Below, one piece after another: positions 1 through 8,300 of a DNA stretch of 64,000 nt (within the stretch, counting starts at the first letter, position 1; every line of letters begins with the position of its first letter). The position numbers and the translations under genes were made by a program. The stretch is from DATJAJ01 sp035622335. GTDB taxonomy: Archaea; Thermoproteota; Nitrososphaeria; Nitrososphaerales; Gagatemarchaeaceae. Under the pieces are notes generated by a model. It was not told where the DNA came from. It saw only the letters and a list, made by a program, of their open reading frames with translations, and did not search any database. The stretch is from contig DASPVO010000081.1 of the NCBI GenBank assembly GCA_035622335.1, positions 1-64,000 on the forward strand. Reading direction: 5' to 3'.

Positions 1-400
1 CGGCGATTGCGACGGCGTCCGAAAGCCGAGCCGCTCTGATGTTCACTGCAGGCTTTGGCAAGGTCCGTTCGGCTGTGGCATCCGAAGAAAAAGGCTACTG
101 GTGCCCAGAGCGGCGCGAGACCAGCTGGTTTCCCGGCGCCATGTTTGGTCATCCGGACATAGTTCGAAACGAGTTGATTGGATGCGGGCCTGGTGGACCC
201 GCACAGTCTACTGTGCAGACTCGGGCCAGAATTTCCTTGGGGATTCGATTTCAACGGGTCCCGGACCTATTACGGGTTCGACTTCTTGGACGACAGGCGT
301 GTCAACAGCAACTAGGTACACCCCGGCTGGGGTTCATGCCTGAATGGATTCTTCTTCCCCGGGGCGACCGCAATCTCTTTTCCTCAATGTGGTTACGTCG
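1..400. other. Unassigned stretch at left edge
   Basis: This stretch lies downstream of the 3' end of the minus-strand surface protein. Reading frames are open on the plus strand (39-440) and briefly on the minus strand, but none shows a recognisable domain, and no clear TATA box or RNA structure is seen. Decayed surface-protein sequence is possible but not demonstrated. Confidence 0.4.
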
Positions 401-3400
401 TCAGGTAGTGAACGTTGTCGAGCCGGTGCTGGAAGCGTGAGTCGTGTCGCCTGAGTAGGACGCTTTGACAGTATAGGTCGCTGCAGACACTACTGTCCAG
501 CTGACCGAACAACTCCCAGAGGACAGGGTGCAGGTCGTGGGCATTGCTGCCGGCCCTCCGCTGAAGGTGACGGTCCCGGTCGCCTTTGAGTCGTAGCTGG
601 GGTCTCCGTTGGCTATGGTCACGGTGCACGTTTCCCTGGTGCCTGAGAGGCTGCACGAAACTGTAGTCGTGACTGTCGTCTGAATCTTCAGCGTCGTCGA
701 AGAGCTGGTCGAGCCGGCGTGGGTCGAATCGCCGCCGTATGACGCCACGATGGAGTAACTCCCTTCGGAGTCCGAAGCCGGGATCCAGGTGACTGAACAG
801 CTGTTGCTTGTCCCGCTTCCGCTGGTCATAGTGCAGGACTTGGGCATCCCTGGCGGGAGGGTCCCACTGAAGGTTACAGTGCCCCCAGGGGAGGTCCCGA
901 AGAATGACGGGACGTTTGAGACCGCGGCGGTGCACGTCTGAGAGACCCCCACGGTCCCCGTTGATGGGGTGCAGGATACGGATGTCGTGGTTGCGACCTG
1001 GGTCAAGACCTGGACAACACCCGCTGCGAGCGCCACTTGTGTGGGATAGCCAACGCTGTGGATGGTGGCGTCATTAATGGCGGAAAACAAACCGAACCCG
1101 AAGGTAGCAGTCTTGGCGCTCCCCGCGCAGGCGAGCATGGTGAAGGAATACCCCGTGGATGAGCCGACCTGCTTCCCTTTGGAGAGGTCCGTGACGGTTA
1201 CGGCCGCACTTCCCGAGACCTGGATGCAGGCCTGGGGAGAAGTGGAGGTGACGAGGAGTGATGTCAGGGACGCGCTTATCATCGTCACTCTGCAAAGGTC
1301 GGCTCCTGGCGTGCTCGTCGTGAAGACGGTCGAGGGGAGACCGGAGCACAAAGTCAGATAGGTGTATACCGCAAGACCCTGTAGCTTGCCGGTCGAGCTG
1401 TAGTAAACAAGAAGGCCGAAGTAGGCCGCATGGCTGCCGTCGGTTATGGCTCCTGCCCCTGCCGCTGCCTGTGCGTTCGTAGATGGCACGACAGAAAGGG
1501 GTTCGCAACCGCTCACAGTGCCAGCGTTGTTCGAATCTCCGCTGTAGATGGCCTCCCAGCTGTAGAGTCCGGCGGTGGTGAAGGTTACAGACGGGGAGTT
1601 GGGGACTGTGCCACTGGATACTATTTCAGTGTAGGTTCCCGTCGCAGTCGTGGAGCAGGCCCCGTCGTTCGTGAAGTACTCGTACTTGACCGTGCCCCCA
1701 GCGCTACTTGTCACGCCTGCGAGGGTAGCAGTGTCGTAGGTCGAGCTTCCCACAGATATTTCGGCGGACGAGAGCGCGGTGTTGATCACATCCACATTCA
1801 CTACAACGACATTGGAGGCACTTGCATAACCAGGCAAGCCGGAGTCAGAGACGACCGCACAGTACCAAGTTATAGCGGCGGACATGGTGCTTGGGGTGAA
1901 CGACGTCCCTGACCCAAGGGATGAGCCAGCCGCGGTACAGGTAGAGGAGCTGGAACTTACGAACCATTCGACGACGTAGGTGTTAGATCCCTTGTATGTG
2001 ACCGTCGCAGTAAGTGCGTTGGTCGATGATTGCCCGACATAGAAGGAGGAAGAAGCAGGGGAAGCGCTGACGGTCGGATCAGCGTACACCGCGAGGGAAG
2101 AGGAGGACGAAGCACTCTCTCCGAGGTTATCGGTGACCTTGACGCTCACCGCACCCGTGCCTCCGAAACCGCCGATTATGCTGCACGAGTTGCTGGACGT
2201 ACCACAGCCGGAGGAGACCGAGTCGCTCGCAGGAATCGTCCAAGCGTAGGTGTAGGATCCCGAGCCGCCTGAAGCCGTAACCGAATAGGAGTAAGTCTGT
2301 CCTACGTCTATGCCAACGAGCGAGACAAGCGAAGTCACGGACACGGAAGGGTTGACGGTCACAGTGAAGTATGCAGAGGCGGTGTTACCCCACTGATCAG
2401 TGGCTGTGCAGGTGACGGTGGTGATGCCAATGGAGAACAAGGAGCCCGGACTCGGGCTGCAGGATGGAGTTAGAGGGTCGCCAACAATGTCGTATGCGGC
2501 GGCTGCGAAAGAAACCGGAGCTCCAGATGGACTTGCAGCGTCAGTCGTTATGTCGCTGGGAACAGTGATGGTTGGAGGGACGTTTTGAATGATGGTAACT
2601 GTGAAGTAGGCTGAGGCTGTGTTGCCCCATGCATCTGTGGCCGTGCAGGTGACGGTGGTGATGCCGATGGAGAACAAGGAGCCTGGACTCGGACTGCAGG
2701 ATGGGGCCAGGGGGTCACCGATAGCGTCGTATGCAGTGACTTCGAAGGGTACCACATAGGGGGGTGGAGTCCCAGGGGGAAACTCGCTGGTCTTCAGCAC
2801 AATGTCGCTTGGAACTTGGACAATCGGAGGCACGTTTTGAATGTATGTGACCGTGAAGTAGGCATGGCCGGTGTTGCCCCACTGATCAGTGGCCGTACAG
2901 AGGACGGTCGTGGTTCCAATTGGGAATTCGTATCCTGGACTCGGATTGCAGGATGGAGTTAGGATGTCACCTATAGCGTCGTAAGCAGTGGCAGTGAAGG
3001 ACACCACCACGGAGGGTGGTGTGGGTTTGCCAAGAGTGCTGGCGTACAGTACAATGTCGCTTGGGACCTGGACAATCGGTGGCACGTTTTGAATGTAAGT
3101 GACGGTGAAGTAGGCAGAGGCGGTGTTGCCCCACTGATCAGTGGCCGTACAGAGGACGGTGGTGGTCGTTCCAATGGGGGCTGAACTTGGACTGCAGGAT
3201 GGGGCCAGGGGGTCACCGATAGCGTCGTATGCAGTGGCCCCAGATGGCACCACCACAGAAGGGGGTGGAGGCGTACCAAGATTGCTGGCGTAGAACGTGA
3301 CGTCGCTTGGAACTTGGACAATCGGTGGCACGTTTTGAATGTATGTGACCGTGAAGTAGGCATAGCCGGTGTTGCCCCACTGGTCTGTGGCCGTACAGAG

Positions 3401-4978
3401 GACGGTCGTGGTTCCAATTGGGAATTCTTCTGGGCCTTGGCCGGGAGTGCACGTCGGAGTCAAGATGTCACCAACGGCGTCCTGCGCACTGGCGCTGACC
3501 GACACCGTCACGTAGGAAGGTGTAGGCTTGCCAAGAGAGCTAGCGTATATTATGACGTTACTTGGAACTTGGACGACCGGTGGGGTATTCACGATGACGG
3601 TCACAGTGAAACTGGCAGAGGCGGTGTTGCCCCACTGATCAGTGGCCGTACAGAGGACGGTGGTGACGCCGATGGAGAATGCGTCGGAGCCTTGGCTCGG
3701 AGTGCATGACGGAGTCAGAGCGTCACCAAGGTAGTCCTGTGCAGTCGCGCTCCACTCCAGATCGACCGGTGGGGTGTACCCTTGGGAAGTTGTGAATGCT
3801 TCGTCGCAGGCGCTCCCACTACAATCAGATCCTCCTACAGATAGCTGGATGGTCGGGGGGAGGGTCACGTAGCTGAACTCGTCCGCAGACGAGGTCGCGC
3901 TCGTCCCACCAGGAGTGGTGACCGTAACGTCGACGGCGGCGAGCGGCGTGCCAGCTGGCGAAGTCGCCGTACACGAGGTGGAGCTGGAGCACGAGACGTC
4001 GGTCCCCGCATTGGTGCCGAACATGACGGTGCTATCGGAGGTCAATGCGGTCCCTGTGATGGTCACGGCGGTTCCGCCTGTCGAGGGTCCTGTGTCGGGA
4101 GATACGCCTGTGACTGCCGGTGGCCCGTAGGAAAACTGGTCTGCCCAAGAGGTCGCGCTCGTCCCTTGAGGGGTGGTGACGGTCAGGTCGACGGTGCCCG
4201 CAGCCCCAACTGGTGAAGTCGCTGTGCAGCTGGTCGTACTAGAGCACGAGACGTCGGTCCCTGCATTGGTGCCGAACATGACGGTAACGCCGCCGACGAA
4301 GTCAGCTCCGGTGATTGTCACGACGGTCCCGCCAGCCACTGGCCCGGCGGTGGGAGAGACGCCTGTGACTGTCGGTGGCAGCGCGACTATGAACGAGTCA
4401 TACACCACGCCGTAGGAGCCGCTTGGAGTCCAGCAGGCGTATGCGGTGTAAGTACCGGTTTTAGCCGTGTCACCGTATCCCTCGTCGGGATTTACCTCGA
4501 GGTTCACCGGTGGTACAAGGCCTGCACTGCAATCAGCCCCTAACTCCGTTGACGTCTTGGCTTGAGTCTCGACAAACCAGACCGGCTGGACGCCCGCACA
4601 GTCTCCTGACCCGGTGGCACCACCTGAACCCCCGTAAGGCACGGTACACGAAATAGGCCCTGTTGAGGAGCTTGCGGCGCAACCGCCGTCACCTGACCCG
4701 CAGAACCAACCGCCTCCGCCGCCAGGCGGAAAAACGACGATCCAAAGCAGAGTGCTGGGGGCGGAAGTGGACGCGGTAGTGATGGAGAAGATGCTCCCTG
4801 CTAGGTCCGAGCCAGGGGAAATAGAGAGAGAAAGTCCAGTGCAAGAGGTTCCAGAACACCCACGGGTGGCGAAGGCGCCGGACGGCAAGAAGCAGAGCCC
4901 AACCAAAGATAGCGCGGCAACCAGAAGCAGAAGCCTTTCCGCGGAAATCCTCGGTCCGGCGGAAACCAAAGATATCAA
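401..4978 (-). CDS. Large secreted surface protein with TIG and HYR repeats
   Basis: A 1525-residue protein with a hydrophobic signal segment at about residues 15-37 (LLLLVAALSLVGLCF, then an AFA-like cleavage site). Two IPT/TIG-type immunoglobulin folds follow (about 201-372, each opening with TGVSP and containing VTITG). About six HYR-like repeats of roughly 80 residues follow (about 394-879), each with TVLCTATDQWGNT-like text. The rest is Ig-like, with PKD-like (TYAWTIP) and TVTFSG modules. Ser, Thr and Gly are abundant. The start is TTG at 4978, about 24 bases after a TATA-like box. No C-terminal membrane anchor is visible and the protein stops abruptly after TTFTT, so it may be released, held by partners, or 3'-truncated. 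The family suggests adhesion or surface-layer function; the ligand is unknown. Confidence 0.85.
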   Translation of the reverse strand: MISLVSAGPRISAERLLLLVAALSLVGLCFLPSGAFATRGCSGTSCTGLSLSISPGSDLAGSIFSITTASTSAPSTLLWIVVFPPGGGGGWFCGSGDGGCAASSSTGPISCTVPYGGSGGATGSGDCAGVQPVWFVETQAKTSTELGADCSAGLVPPVNLEVNPDEGYGDTAKTGTYTAYACWTPSGSYGVVYDSFIVALPPTVTGVSPTAGPVAGGTVVTITGADFVGGVTVMFGTNAGTDVSCSSTTSCTATSPVGAAGTVDLTVTTPQGTSATSWADQFSYGPPAVTGVSPDTGPSTGGTAVTITGTALTSDSTVMFGTNAGTDVSCSSSTSCTATSPAGTPLAAVDVTVTTPGGTSATSSADEFSYVTLPPTIQLSVGGSDCSGSACDEAFTTSQGYTPPVDLEWSATAQDYLGDALTPSCTPSQGSDAFSIGVTTVLCTATDQWGNTASASFTVTVIVNTPPVVQVPSNVIIYASSLGKPTPSYVTVSVSASAQDAVGDILTPTCTPGQGPEEFPIGTTTVLCTATDQWGNTGYAYFTVTYIQNVPPIVQVPSDVTFYASNLGTPPPPSVVVPSGATAYDAIGDPLAPSCSPSSAPIGTTTTVLCTATDQWGNTASAYFTVTYIQNVPPIVQVPSDIVLYASTLGKPTPPSVVVSFTATAYDAIGDILTPSCNPSPGYEFPIGTTTVLCTATDQWGNTGHAYFTVTYIQNVPPIVQVPSDIVLKTSEFPPGTPPPYVVPFEVTAYDAIGDPLAPSCSPSPGSLFSIGITTVTCTATDAWGNTASAYFTVTIIQNVPPTITVPSDITTDAASPSGAPVSFAAAAYDIVGDPLTPSCSPSPGSLFSIGITTVTCTATDQWGNTASAYFTVTVNPSVSVTSLVSLVGIDVGQTYSYSVTASGGSGSYTYAWTIPASDSVSSGCGTSSNSCSIIGGFGGTGAVSVKVTDNLGESASSSSSLAVYADPTVSASPASSSFYVGQSSTNALTATVTYKGSNTYVVEWFVSSSSSTCTAAGSSLGSGTSFTPSTMSAAITWYCAVVSDSGLPGYASASNVVVVNVDVINTALSSAEISVGSSTYDTATLAGVTSSAGGTVKYEYFTNDGACSTTATGTYTEIVSSGTVPNSPSVTFTTAGLYSWEAIYSGDSNNAGTVSGCEPLSVVPSTNAQAAAGAGAITDGSHAAYFGLLVYYSSTGKLQGLAVYTYLTLCSGLPSTVFTTSTPGADLCRVTMISASLTSLLVTSTSPQACIQVSGSAAVTVTDLSKGKQVGSSTGYSFTMLACAGSAKTATFGFGLFSAINDATIHSVGYPTQVALAAGVVQVLTQVATTTSVSCTPSTGTVGVSQTCTAAVSNVPSFFGTSPGGTVTFSGTLPPGMPKSCTMTSGSGTSNSCSVTWIPASDSEGSYSIVASYGGDSTHAGSTSSSTTLKIQTTVTTTVSCSLSGTRETCTVTIANGDPSYDSKATGTVTFSGGPAAMPTTCTLSSGSCSVSWTVVSAATYTVKASYSGDTTHASSTGSTTFTT
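2345..3800 (-). repeat. Six tandem HYR-coding DNA repeats, about 240-254 bp each
   Basis: Inside the surface-protein gene a near-identical plus-strand block (gttgccccactgatcagtgg) recurs near 2383, 2621, 2873, 3125, 3371 and 3625. Each marks one HYR unit. Units differ mostly by small substitutions, and the copies at 2873, 3125, 3371 and 3625 are the most alike. This suggests recent unequal recombination or gene conversion. It is protein-coding throughout and not a CRISPR array. Confidence 0.85.
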
Positions 4979-4995
4979 GGCGGACGTTGCAGGAA

Positions 4996-5007
4996 TATTC
5001 TATTAAG
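4996..5007 (-). promoter_or_regulatory. TATA-like box of the surface-protein gene
   Basis: The minus strand reads CTTAATAGAATA about 24 bases before the TTG start at 4978. That spacing would put the transcript start at the start codon, so the mRNA is probably leaderless. Confidence 0.5.
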
Positions 5008-5195
5008 GATAGCATTGAGCATGTTTACAACTCGAGTCTCAAAGGCGCAATTTGGGGAGGAGCCCCAACATTGCACTCAACCCGACGGCGTCTCAGGGGA
5101 GGATCAACGGCTCTGCGCTGGTTTCGTCGAGCGCCCCTTGCGGAGTTTGGGCCCAGATGTTAACAGTAATTAGTGCGGGCCTGGTGGGATTCGAA

Positions 5196-5216
5196 TTCGT
5201 GGGCGCTTGAACGCCT
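5196..5216 (-). other. tRNA intron 3, between T stem and T loop
   Basis: Twenty-one bases lie between T-stem GTGGG and T-loop TTCGAAT. Removing them gives the canonical T arm. The intron 3' part (CCCACGA) can pair with the exon TCGTGGG, forming a competing hairpin before splicing. Position is about 53/54; exact ends can slide slightly. Confidence 0.72.
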
Positions 5217-5232
5217 CCCACGACATGCTGGT

Positions 5233-5249
5233 CACTCCCACTAGCTAGC
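5233..5249 (-). other. tRNA intron 2, after position 37
   Basis: Seventeen bases follow A37 and precede A38. Removing them lets GCTGG pair perfectly with CCAGC. The site is the canonical 37/38 position. An alternative 3' stem CTAGC inside the intron also pairs with one G-T pair, but it leaves the 3' half of the tRNA displaced. Confidence 0.75.
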
Positions 5250-5260
5250 TAAGAGCCAGC

Positions 5261-5275
5261 CGCTTTGATCGCTCG
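5261..5275 (-). other. tRNA intron 1, between D arm and anticodon stem
   Basis: Fifteen extra bases separate D-stem GAGC from anticodon-stem GCTGG, taking G at 5276 as position 26. The boundary can slide one base (5262-5276). The site is near 25/26 or 26/27, a non-canonical place known for archaeal tRNA introns. Confidence 0.7.
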
Positions 5276-5327
5276 CGCTCTAACCTGGCTGAGCCACAGG
5301 CCCACGGGTGGCGAGGGGAATCACTAG

Positions 5328-5337
5328 GAATTAAAAA
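5328..5337 (-). promoter_or_regulatory. TATA-like box of tRNA-Lys
   Basis: The minus strand reads TTTTTAATTC centred about 29 bases before the first tRNA base, the usual archaeal TBP position. It supports this locus as an independently transcribed RNA gene. Confidence 0.6.
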
Positions 5338-5467
5338 CATTCTCGAGCTCAGGGTAGCTTAACAGAAACTCGAAGATAAGAATGTGGCTGGGCCCACTCG
5401 TTTTTGGTGTAGAGGCGGCGGGGAAACTATTTCAGGGCTCCAATTCTTTGCTCCTAGTGGAACTCAC

Positions 5468-6508
5468 ATGGGCCGTCTTAGCTTCGTCGGCCTCGGCCTG
5501 GGCTCGAGGGGGATCGGCGTGGATGGGGTCGCAGCGATCAGGGACTCAGACCTGTTTCTTCTGGAGTACTACACGGTCCCGCACGACACAAGGCTGGTCC
5601 CCGAGCTCGTGGAGATCACCGGCAGGAGCCCGACAATCGTGGACAGGGGGACCGTCGAGGACGGGGAGTTCATACTCGGCGAGGCGTCCGCGAAGAGGGT
5701 CGTCCTCGCCGTCCTCGGCGACCCCATGGTCGCGACGACGCACACCGAGCTAAGGGTGAGGGCGATCAAGGCGGGGATCGAGACCAGGGTGTTCCACGCG
5801 GCGTCGATAGCCTCCGCTGCGGCGAGCGCCTCGGGTCTGCACTACTACAAGTTCGGGTCGACCATGACGGTGACCCGGGAGACCGTGGATCATCTCGACC
5901 GGGTGTACAGAGCGGTCCAGAGAAACCTACTCGGAGGGGAGCACACCCTCCTCCTGCTGGAGCACGACGTCGAGTCGGGGGAGGGCGTAGACCCAGGCAT
6001 GGCCGTCAGAGGACTCCTCCAAGCGGAGACCGACCTGAAGAGGGGGGTGTTCTCGAAGGAGAGCTTCGGCCTGGTCATCTCCCGTCTCGGCAACGAAGAC
6101 GCGTCCTTCAAGGCAGGCGCATTCGGTTCGATCGAGAGACTCGACTTCGGAGGCCCTCCCTACTGCGTAATCGTGCCCGGAACGTTGCACTTCACGGAGA
6201 GTGAAGCGATCTCCGCCATCTTCTCCGTCCCTCAGTGGGAGGTGAAGGGCAACACGGAGGAGGTGAAGAGGACGGCGCAAGTCCTGCTACCGAAGTATCT
6301 GGCGAAGACCAGAAGGGCTCTGGAGCAGGTCCGCGGGAAAGTGGGAAATGAGTATGCCCCCGTGATCGAGAACGCCGAGCTCTACGCGAAGGACGCAGAG
6401 AACTTCCTGTCGAAGGGGGACGACGACCTCGCGATGCTAAGCATCGGATACGCGGAAGGACTTTTAGACTCTCTGAACTTCTCGGGTATCGTAAAGATTG
6501 ACTGGTGA
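5468..6508 (+). CDS. dphB: Diphthine synthase fused to a DUF357 domain
   Basis: A 346-residue protein. Residues 1 to about 262 are an archaeal diphthine synthase, the SAM-dependent methyltransferase that builds diphthamide on elongation factor 2. It has the opening GLGLGSRGIG and the motif GDPMVATTHTEL near 85-94. Residues about 264-336 form a helical DUF357-like tail (YLAKTRRALEQV, then GYAEGLLDSL). The usual enzyme is about 260 residues, so this looks like a fusion. ATG at 5468 is chosen because MGRLSFVGLGLG is the family start; upstream in-frame codons look like non-coding extension. It overlaps the next gene by 11 bases, so the two are probably coupled. Confidence 0.92.
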   Translation: MGRLSFVGLGLGSRGIGVDGVAAIRDSDLFLLEYYTVPHDTRLVPELVEITGRSPTIVDRGTVEDGEFILGEASAKRVVLAVLGDPMVATTHTELRVRAIKAGIETRVFHAASIASAAASASGLHYYKFGSTMTVTRETVDHLDRVYRAVQRNLLGGEHTLLLLEHDVESGEGVDPGMAVRGLLQAETDLKRGVFSKESFGLVISRLGNEDASFKAGAFGSIERLDFGGPPYCVIVPGTLHFTESEAISAIFSVPQWEVKGNTEEVKRTAQVLLPKYLAKTRRALEQVRGKVGNEYAPVIENAELYAKDAENFLSKGDDDLAMLSIGYAEGLLDSLNFSGIVKIDW

Positions 6509-7109
6509 AGCCTGGGTAAGACAGACCCTTTCTGCGATCTTCTCTGCAGGCCTGACCGAGGGAGACGTCTCCGCACCGAGACTAGCCCAAAGGCTCGGAC
6601 TCGGCGAGGATGAGATGGCATCGAGGCTGGACAAACTCGAGAAGGAGGAGCTCGTCAGTCGGCGGGGGAGCAGGCTGTGGCTGACGCCTAAAGGGCGCGG
6701 GCTGCTCAAGGTCGTCTTCATAGGAGGCGGGTTCGAGATCCTTCATCCGGGCCATCTATACACGATCAAGCGCGCTAGGAAGCTCGGCGACTGCCTGGTC
6801 GTGGTCCTCGCGAGGGACAGCACGATAAGGAAGAACAAGTCTCGAGACCCGGTGGCGAGCGAAGAGGAACGGGTTGAACTCGCCTCCTCGATGAGGGACG
6901 TCGACGCGGCCATCCTAGGCGTTGAGCGAGACATTTACGCTACCCTCGAGAGGGTGAGACCGGACGTGGTAGCTCTCGGTTACGACCAGAGGCACTCGGA
7001 GTCGGAGATAGAGGCAGAAGCTGCGAAGAGGGGGATGAAGCTGCAGGTGGTCAGGTTGGGTTCTCCCAAGCCCGCTGTCAAGACGACGAAGCTGCTGCGC
7101 GGTCTGTGA
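6498..7109 (+). CDS. ribL: HTH-cytidylyltransferase, probable FAD synthase (RibL type)
   Basis: A 203-residue, two-domain protein. Residues 1-70 look like a winged helix (RLAQRLGLGEDEM). Residues 71-203 are a nucleotidyltransferase with the ILHPGH signature at 81-86 and a C-terminal KTTKLL motif. Archaeal RibL proteins adenylylate FMN to FAD. The HTH-cytidylyltransferase layout occurs in some archaea, but substrate choice cannot be read here and another cytidylyltransferase role is possible. The start is TTG at 6498, inside the end of dphB, implying translational coupling. Confidence 0.8.
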   Translation: MTGEAWVRQTLSAIFSAGLTEGDVSAPRLAQRLGLGEDEMASRLDKLEKEELVSRRGSRLWLTPKGRGLLKVVFIGGGFEILHPGHLYTIKRARKLGDCLVVVLARDSTIRKNKSRDPVASEEERVELASSMRDVDAAILGVERDIYATLERVRPDVVALGYDQRHSESEIEAEAAKRGMKLQVVRLGSPKPAVKTTKLLRGL

Positions 7110-7112
7110 ACT

Positions 7113-7751
7113 CTAGTCGTGCTTCGCATTGAGCTTTCGCATCATCCTGCTCATCGTAGAGGTCAGCTCCTCGCGGCCCGACTCTTCGGCGAGCAGCCCT
7201 CTGGTGTCTTCGACCAGTATCCTTGCGACGTCGAGCTTGTGCCTCAGTCCGGACGCGACGTGGTCGTAGACAGCCATCGGTGAGCAGAGGGAGTAGAGCT
7301 GCTGCATGTATTCGAAGTAGGTCCTGGCTTTGCTAGTCCTCCCCTTCATCAAGGAGTCGAGCACGAGCCTCTTCAGTTCTCCGACGGAGTCGAGCAGACC
7401 GAGGACGTACGCTTCGGGAGAGCAAGAGAGAGAGGACAGAGTCGGAATCTCCTTACCCTTCACGAGGGAGAGCACGACCGAGGCCTCGACAAACTCGGTC
7501 TCAGGCGAGACAAGGTACCTTGAGAGTTGTCCTGGCTTGATCGCCTTCAGCGACCTCAGCATGGAGCGCGCGGCGGCCAGCTCCCTCTCCGCGTCCGTAC
7601 TCCGCCCGTTGTGCACGTCGATGATCGACCTGGAGCAGGCCGAGATGACGTCTCTGCTCTCCTTCAGCAGCCTCTCCCTCTGCTCCAGCTGCGCCCTGAG
7701 GGCCTTCTCCGAGGCGGCGACCGAGCTCCGGACGGACCTGAAGTCTTTCAC
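7113..7751 (-). CDS. Translin-family RNA-binding protein
   Basis: A 212-residue all-helical protein matching archaeal translin/TRAX relatives: an N-terminal coiled segment, then TEFVEASVVLSLVKGKEIP, a GLLDSVGELKRLVLDSL helix and KARTYFEYMQQLYSL. Translin proteins form ring-shaped oligomers on single-stranded nucleic acid; the archaeal role is poorly defined. GTG start at 7751. It ends 3 bases after the plus-strand ribL, so the two genes converge. Confidence 0.85.
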   Translation of the reverse strand: MKDFRSVRSSVAASEKALRAQLEQRERLLKESRDVISACSRSIIDVHNGRSTDAERELAAARSMLRSLKAIKPGQLSRYLVSPETEFVEASVVLSLVKGKEIPTLSSLSCSPEAYVLGLLDSVGELKRLVLDSLMKGRTSKARTYFEYMQQLYSLCSPMAVYDHVASGLRHKLDVARILVEDTRGLLAEESGREELTSTMSRMMRKLNAKHD

Positions 7752-7839
7752 GGTGCCTCACCTCCTCCTTAGGTCATAAGCTTAACCTCGGCGCCGAAGA
7801 GCATGGTTTACATCTGTCCCATGGCTGACCTGGCCTCAA

Positions 7840-8151
7840 TTGGTCAATCAAAGATATCAGAGGGGCAGGTCTAGGGAGTACAAGGCCATGACGATGCTCA
7901 GGAGCGACGGGTGGCTCGTGTCTAGGAGCGCTGCCTCGCACGGTGCTGTCGACGTCTTCGCCGCGAAGGACGGGCGTGTGTTGCTCGTACAGGTTAAGAG
8001 CGGGAGGGCGAGGGTCACCAAGGAGGAGCTGCAGGAGCTCGTGCTCTGGGGGAAGCACGCGAACGGGACGGCGGAGGTCTGGCACTTCAAGGGCAAGGGA
8101 AAACTGGAGAAGCGGAGGGTCTTCGCCTCGGACCCGGGAGCCCCCAGATGA
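7840..8151 (+). CDS. Hjc-like/RecB-fold endonuclease-type protein
   Basis: A 103-residue protein with the restriction-endonuclease-like core seen in archaeal Holliday junction resolvase relatives: RGRSREYKAM with the first acidic residue, SHGAVDVFA with the metal-binding Asp, and LLVQVKSG as the (E/Q)xK motif. It is shorter than many Hjc proteins (about 120-140), so a related nuclease rather than Hjc itself is possible. The TTG start keeps the conserved Glu; the first downstream ATG would remove it. Its stop overlaps the next small gene's ATG (ATGA). Confidence 0.72.
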   Translation: MVNQRYQRGRSREYKAMTMLRSDGWLVSRSAASHGAVDVFAAKDGRVLLVQVKSGRARVTKEELQELVLWGKHANGTAEVWHFKGKGKLEKRRVFASDPGAPR

Positions 8152-8300
8152 AGGCCACGTGCTACTTCTGCGACACTGAACTGAGCCTGGTGGCGCACAC
8201 TTTCAAGATCGGTACGAGAGACGAACCCGTCTGCGATGACTGCTACGTGAAGACGGTGAACAGGAAGAAGGCGCTCGGGGAAGACGCGCACAGGCCCTAG
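8148..8300 (+). CDS. Small CxxC-CxxC zinc-finger protein (50 aa)
   Basis: A 50-residue reading frame begins with ATG overlapping the preceding stop (ATGA) and ends at TAG 8298-8300. It has two Cys pairs, CYFC near the start and CDDC near residues 29-32, likely binding one zinc. A basic helix follows (VKTVNRKKAL). The tight coupling to the nuclease-like gene suggests co-expression and perhaps shared nucleic-acid work. No family is recognised. Confidence 0.7.
   Translation: MKATCYFCDTELSLVAHTFKIGTRDEPVCDDCYVKTVNRKKALGEDAHRP

Larger units (their letters stand above)
5176..5303 (-). tRNA. tRNA-Lys(CTT) with three apparent introns
   Basis: Acceptor arms GGGCCTG (5303-5297) and CAGGCCC (5183-5177) pair perfectly, followed by discriminator G at 5176; no CCA is encoded. 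The D arm is GCTC, loop AGCCAGGTTA, GAGC (5294-5277). The anticodon arm is GCTGG, C-T-CTT-A (anticodon at 5253-5251), then A and CCAGC (5232-5227). The variable region is ATGTC. The T arm is GTGGG (5221-5217), TTCGAAT, CCCAC (5195-5184). The pieces form a full 75-nt cloverleaf only if 15, 17 and 21 bases are removed. G73 and the elbow bases fit archaeal tRNA-Lys. A TATA-like box lies about 29 bases upstream. Confidence 0.88.

Noticed and set aside
39..440. 133-codon plus-strand frame at the left edge
   Set aside because: Composition and lack of any domain look like non-coding frame; its 3' end is antisense to the surface-protein gene.
2345..3800. CRISPR array suggested by regular repeats
   Set aside because: Repeats are about 250 bp, remain in one reading frame and encode HYR domains; there are no short unique spacers and no cas genes.
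5227..5260. tRNA read as Leu(CAA) from the bases gatcaaag
   Set aside because: A T before CAA mimics an anticodon loop, but the flanking stem cannot pair well, whereas the CTT loop has a perfect 5-bp stem and archaeal Lys features.
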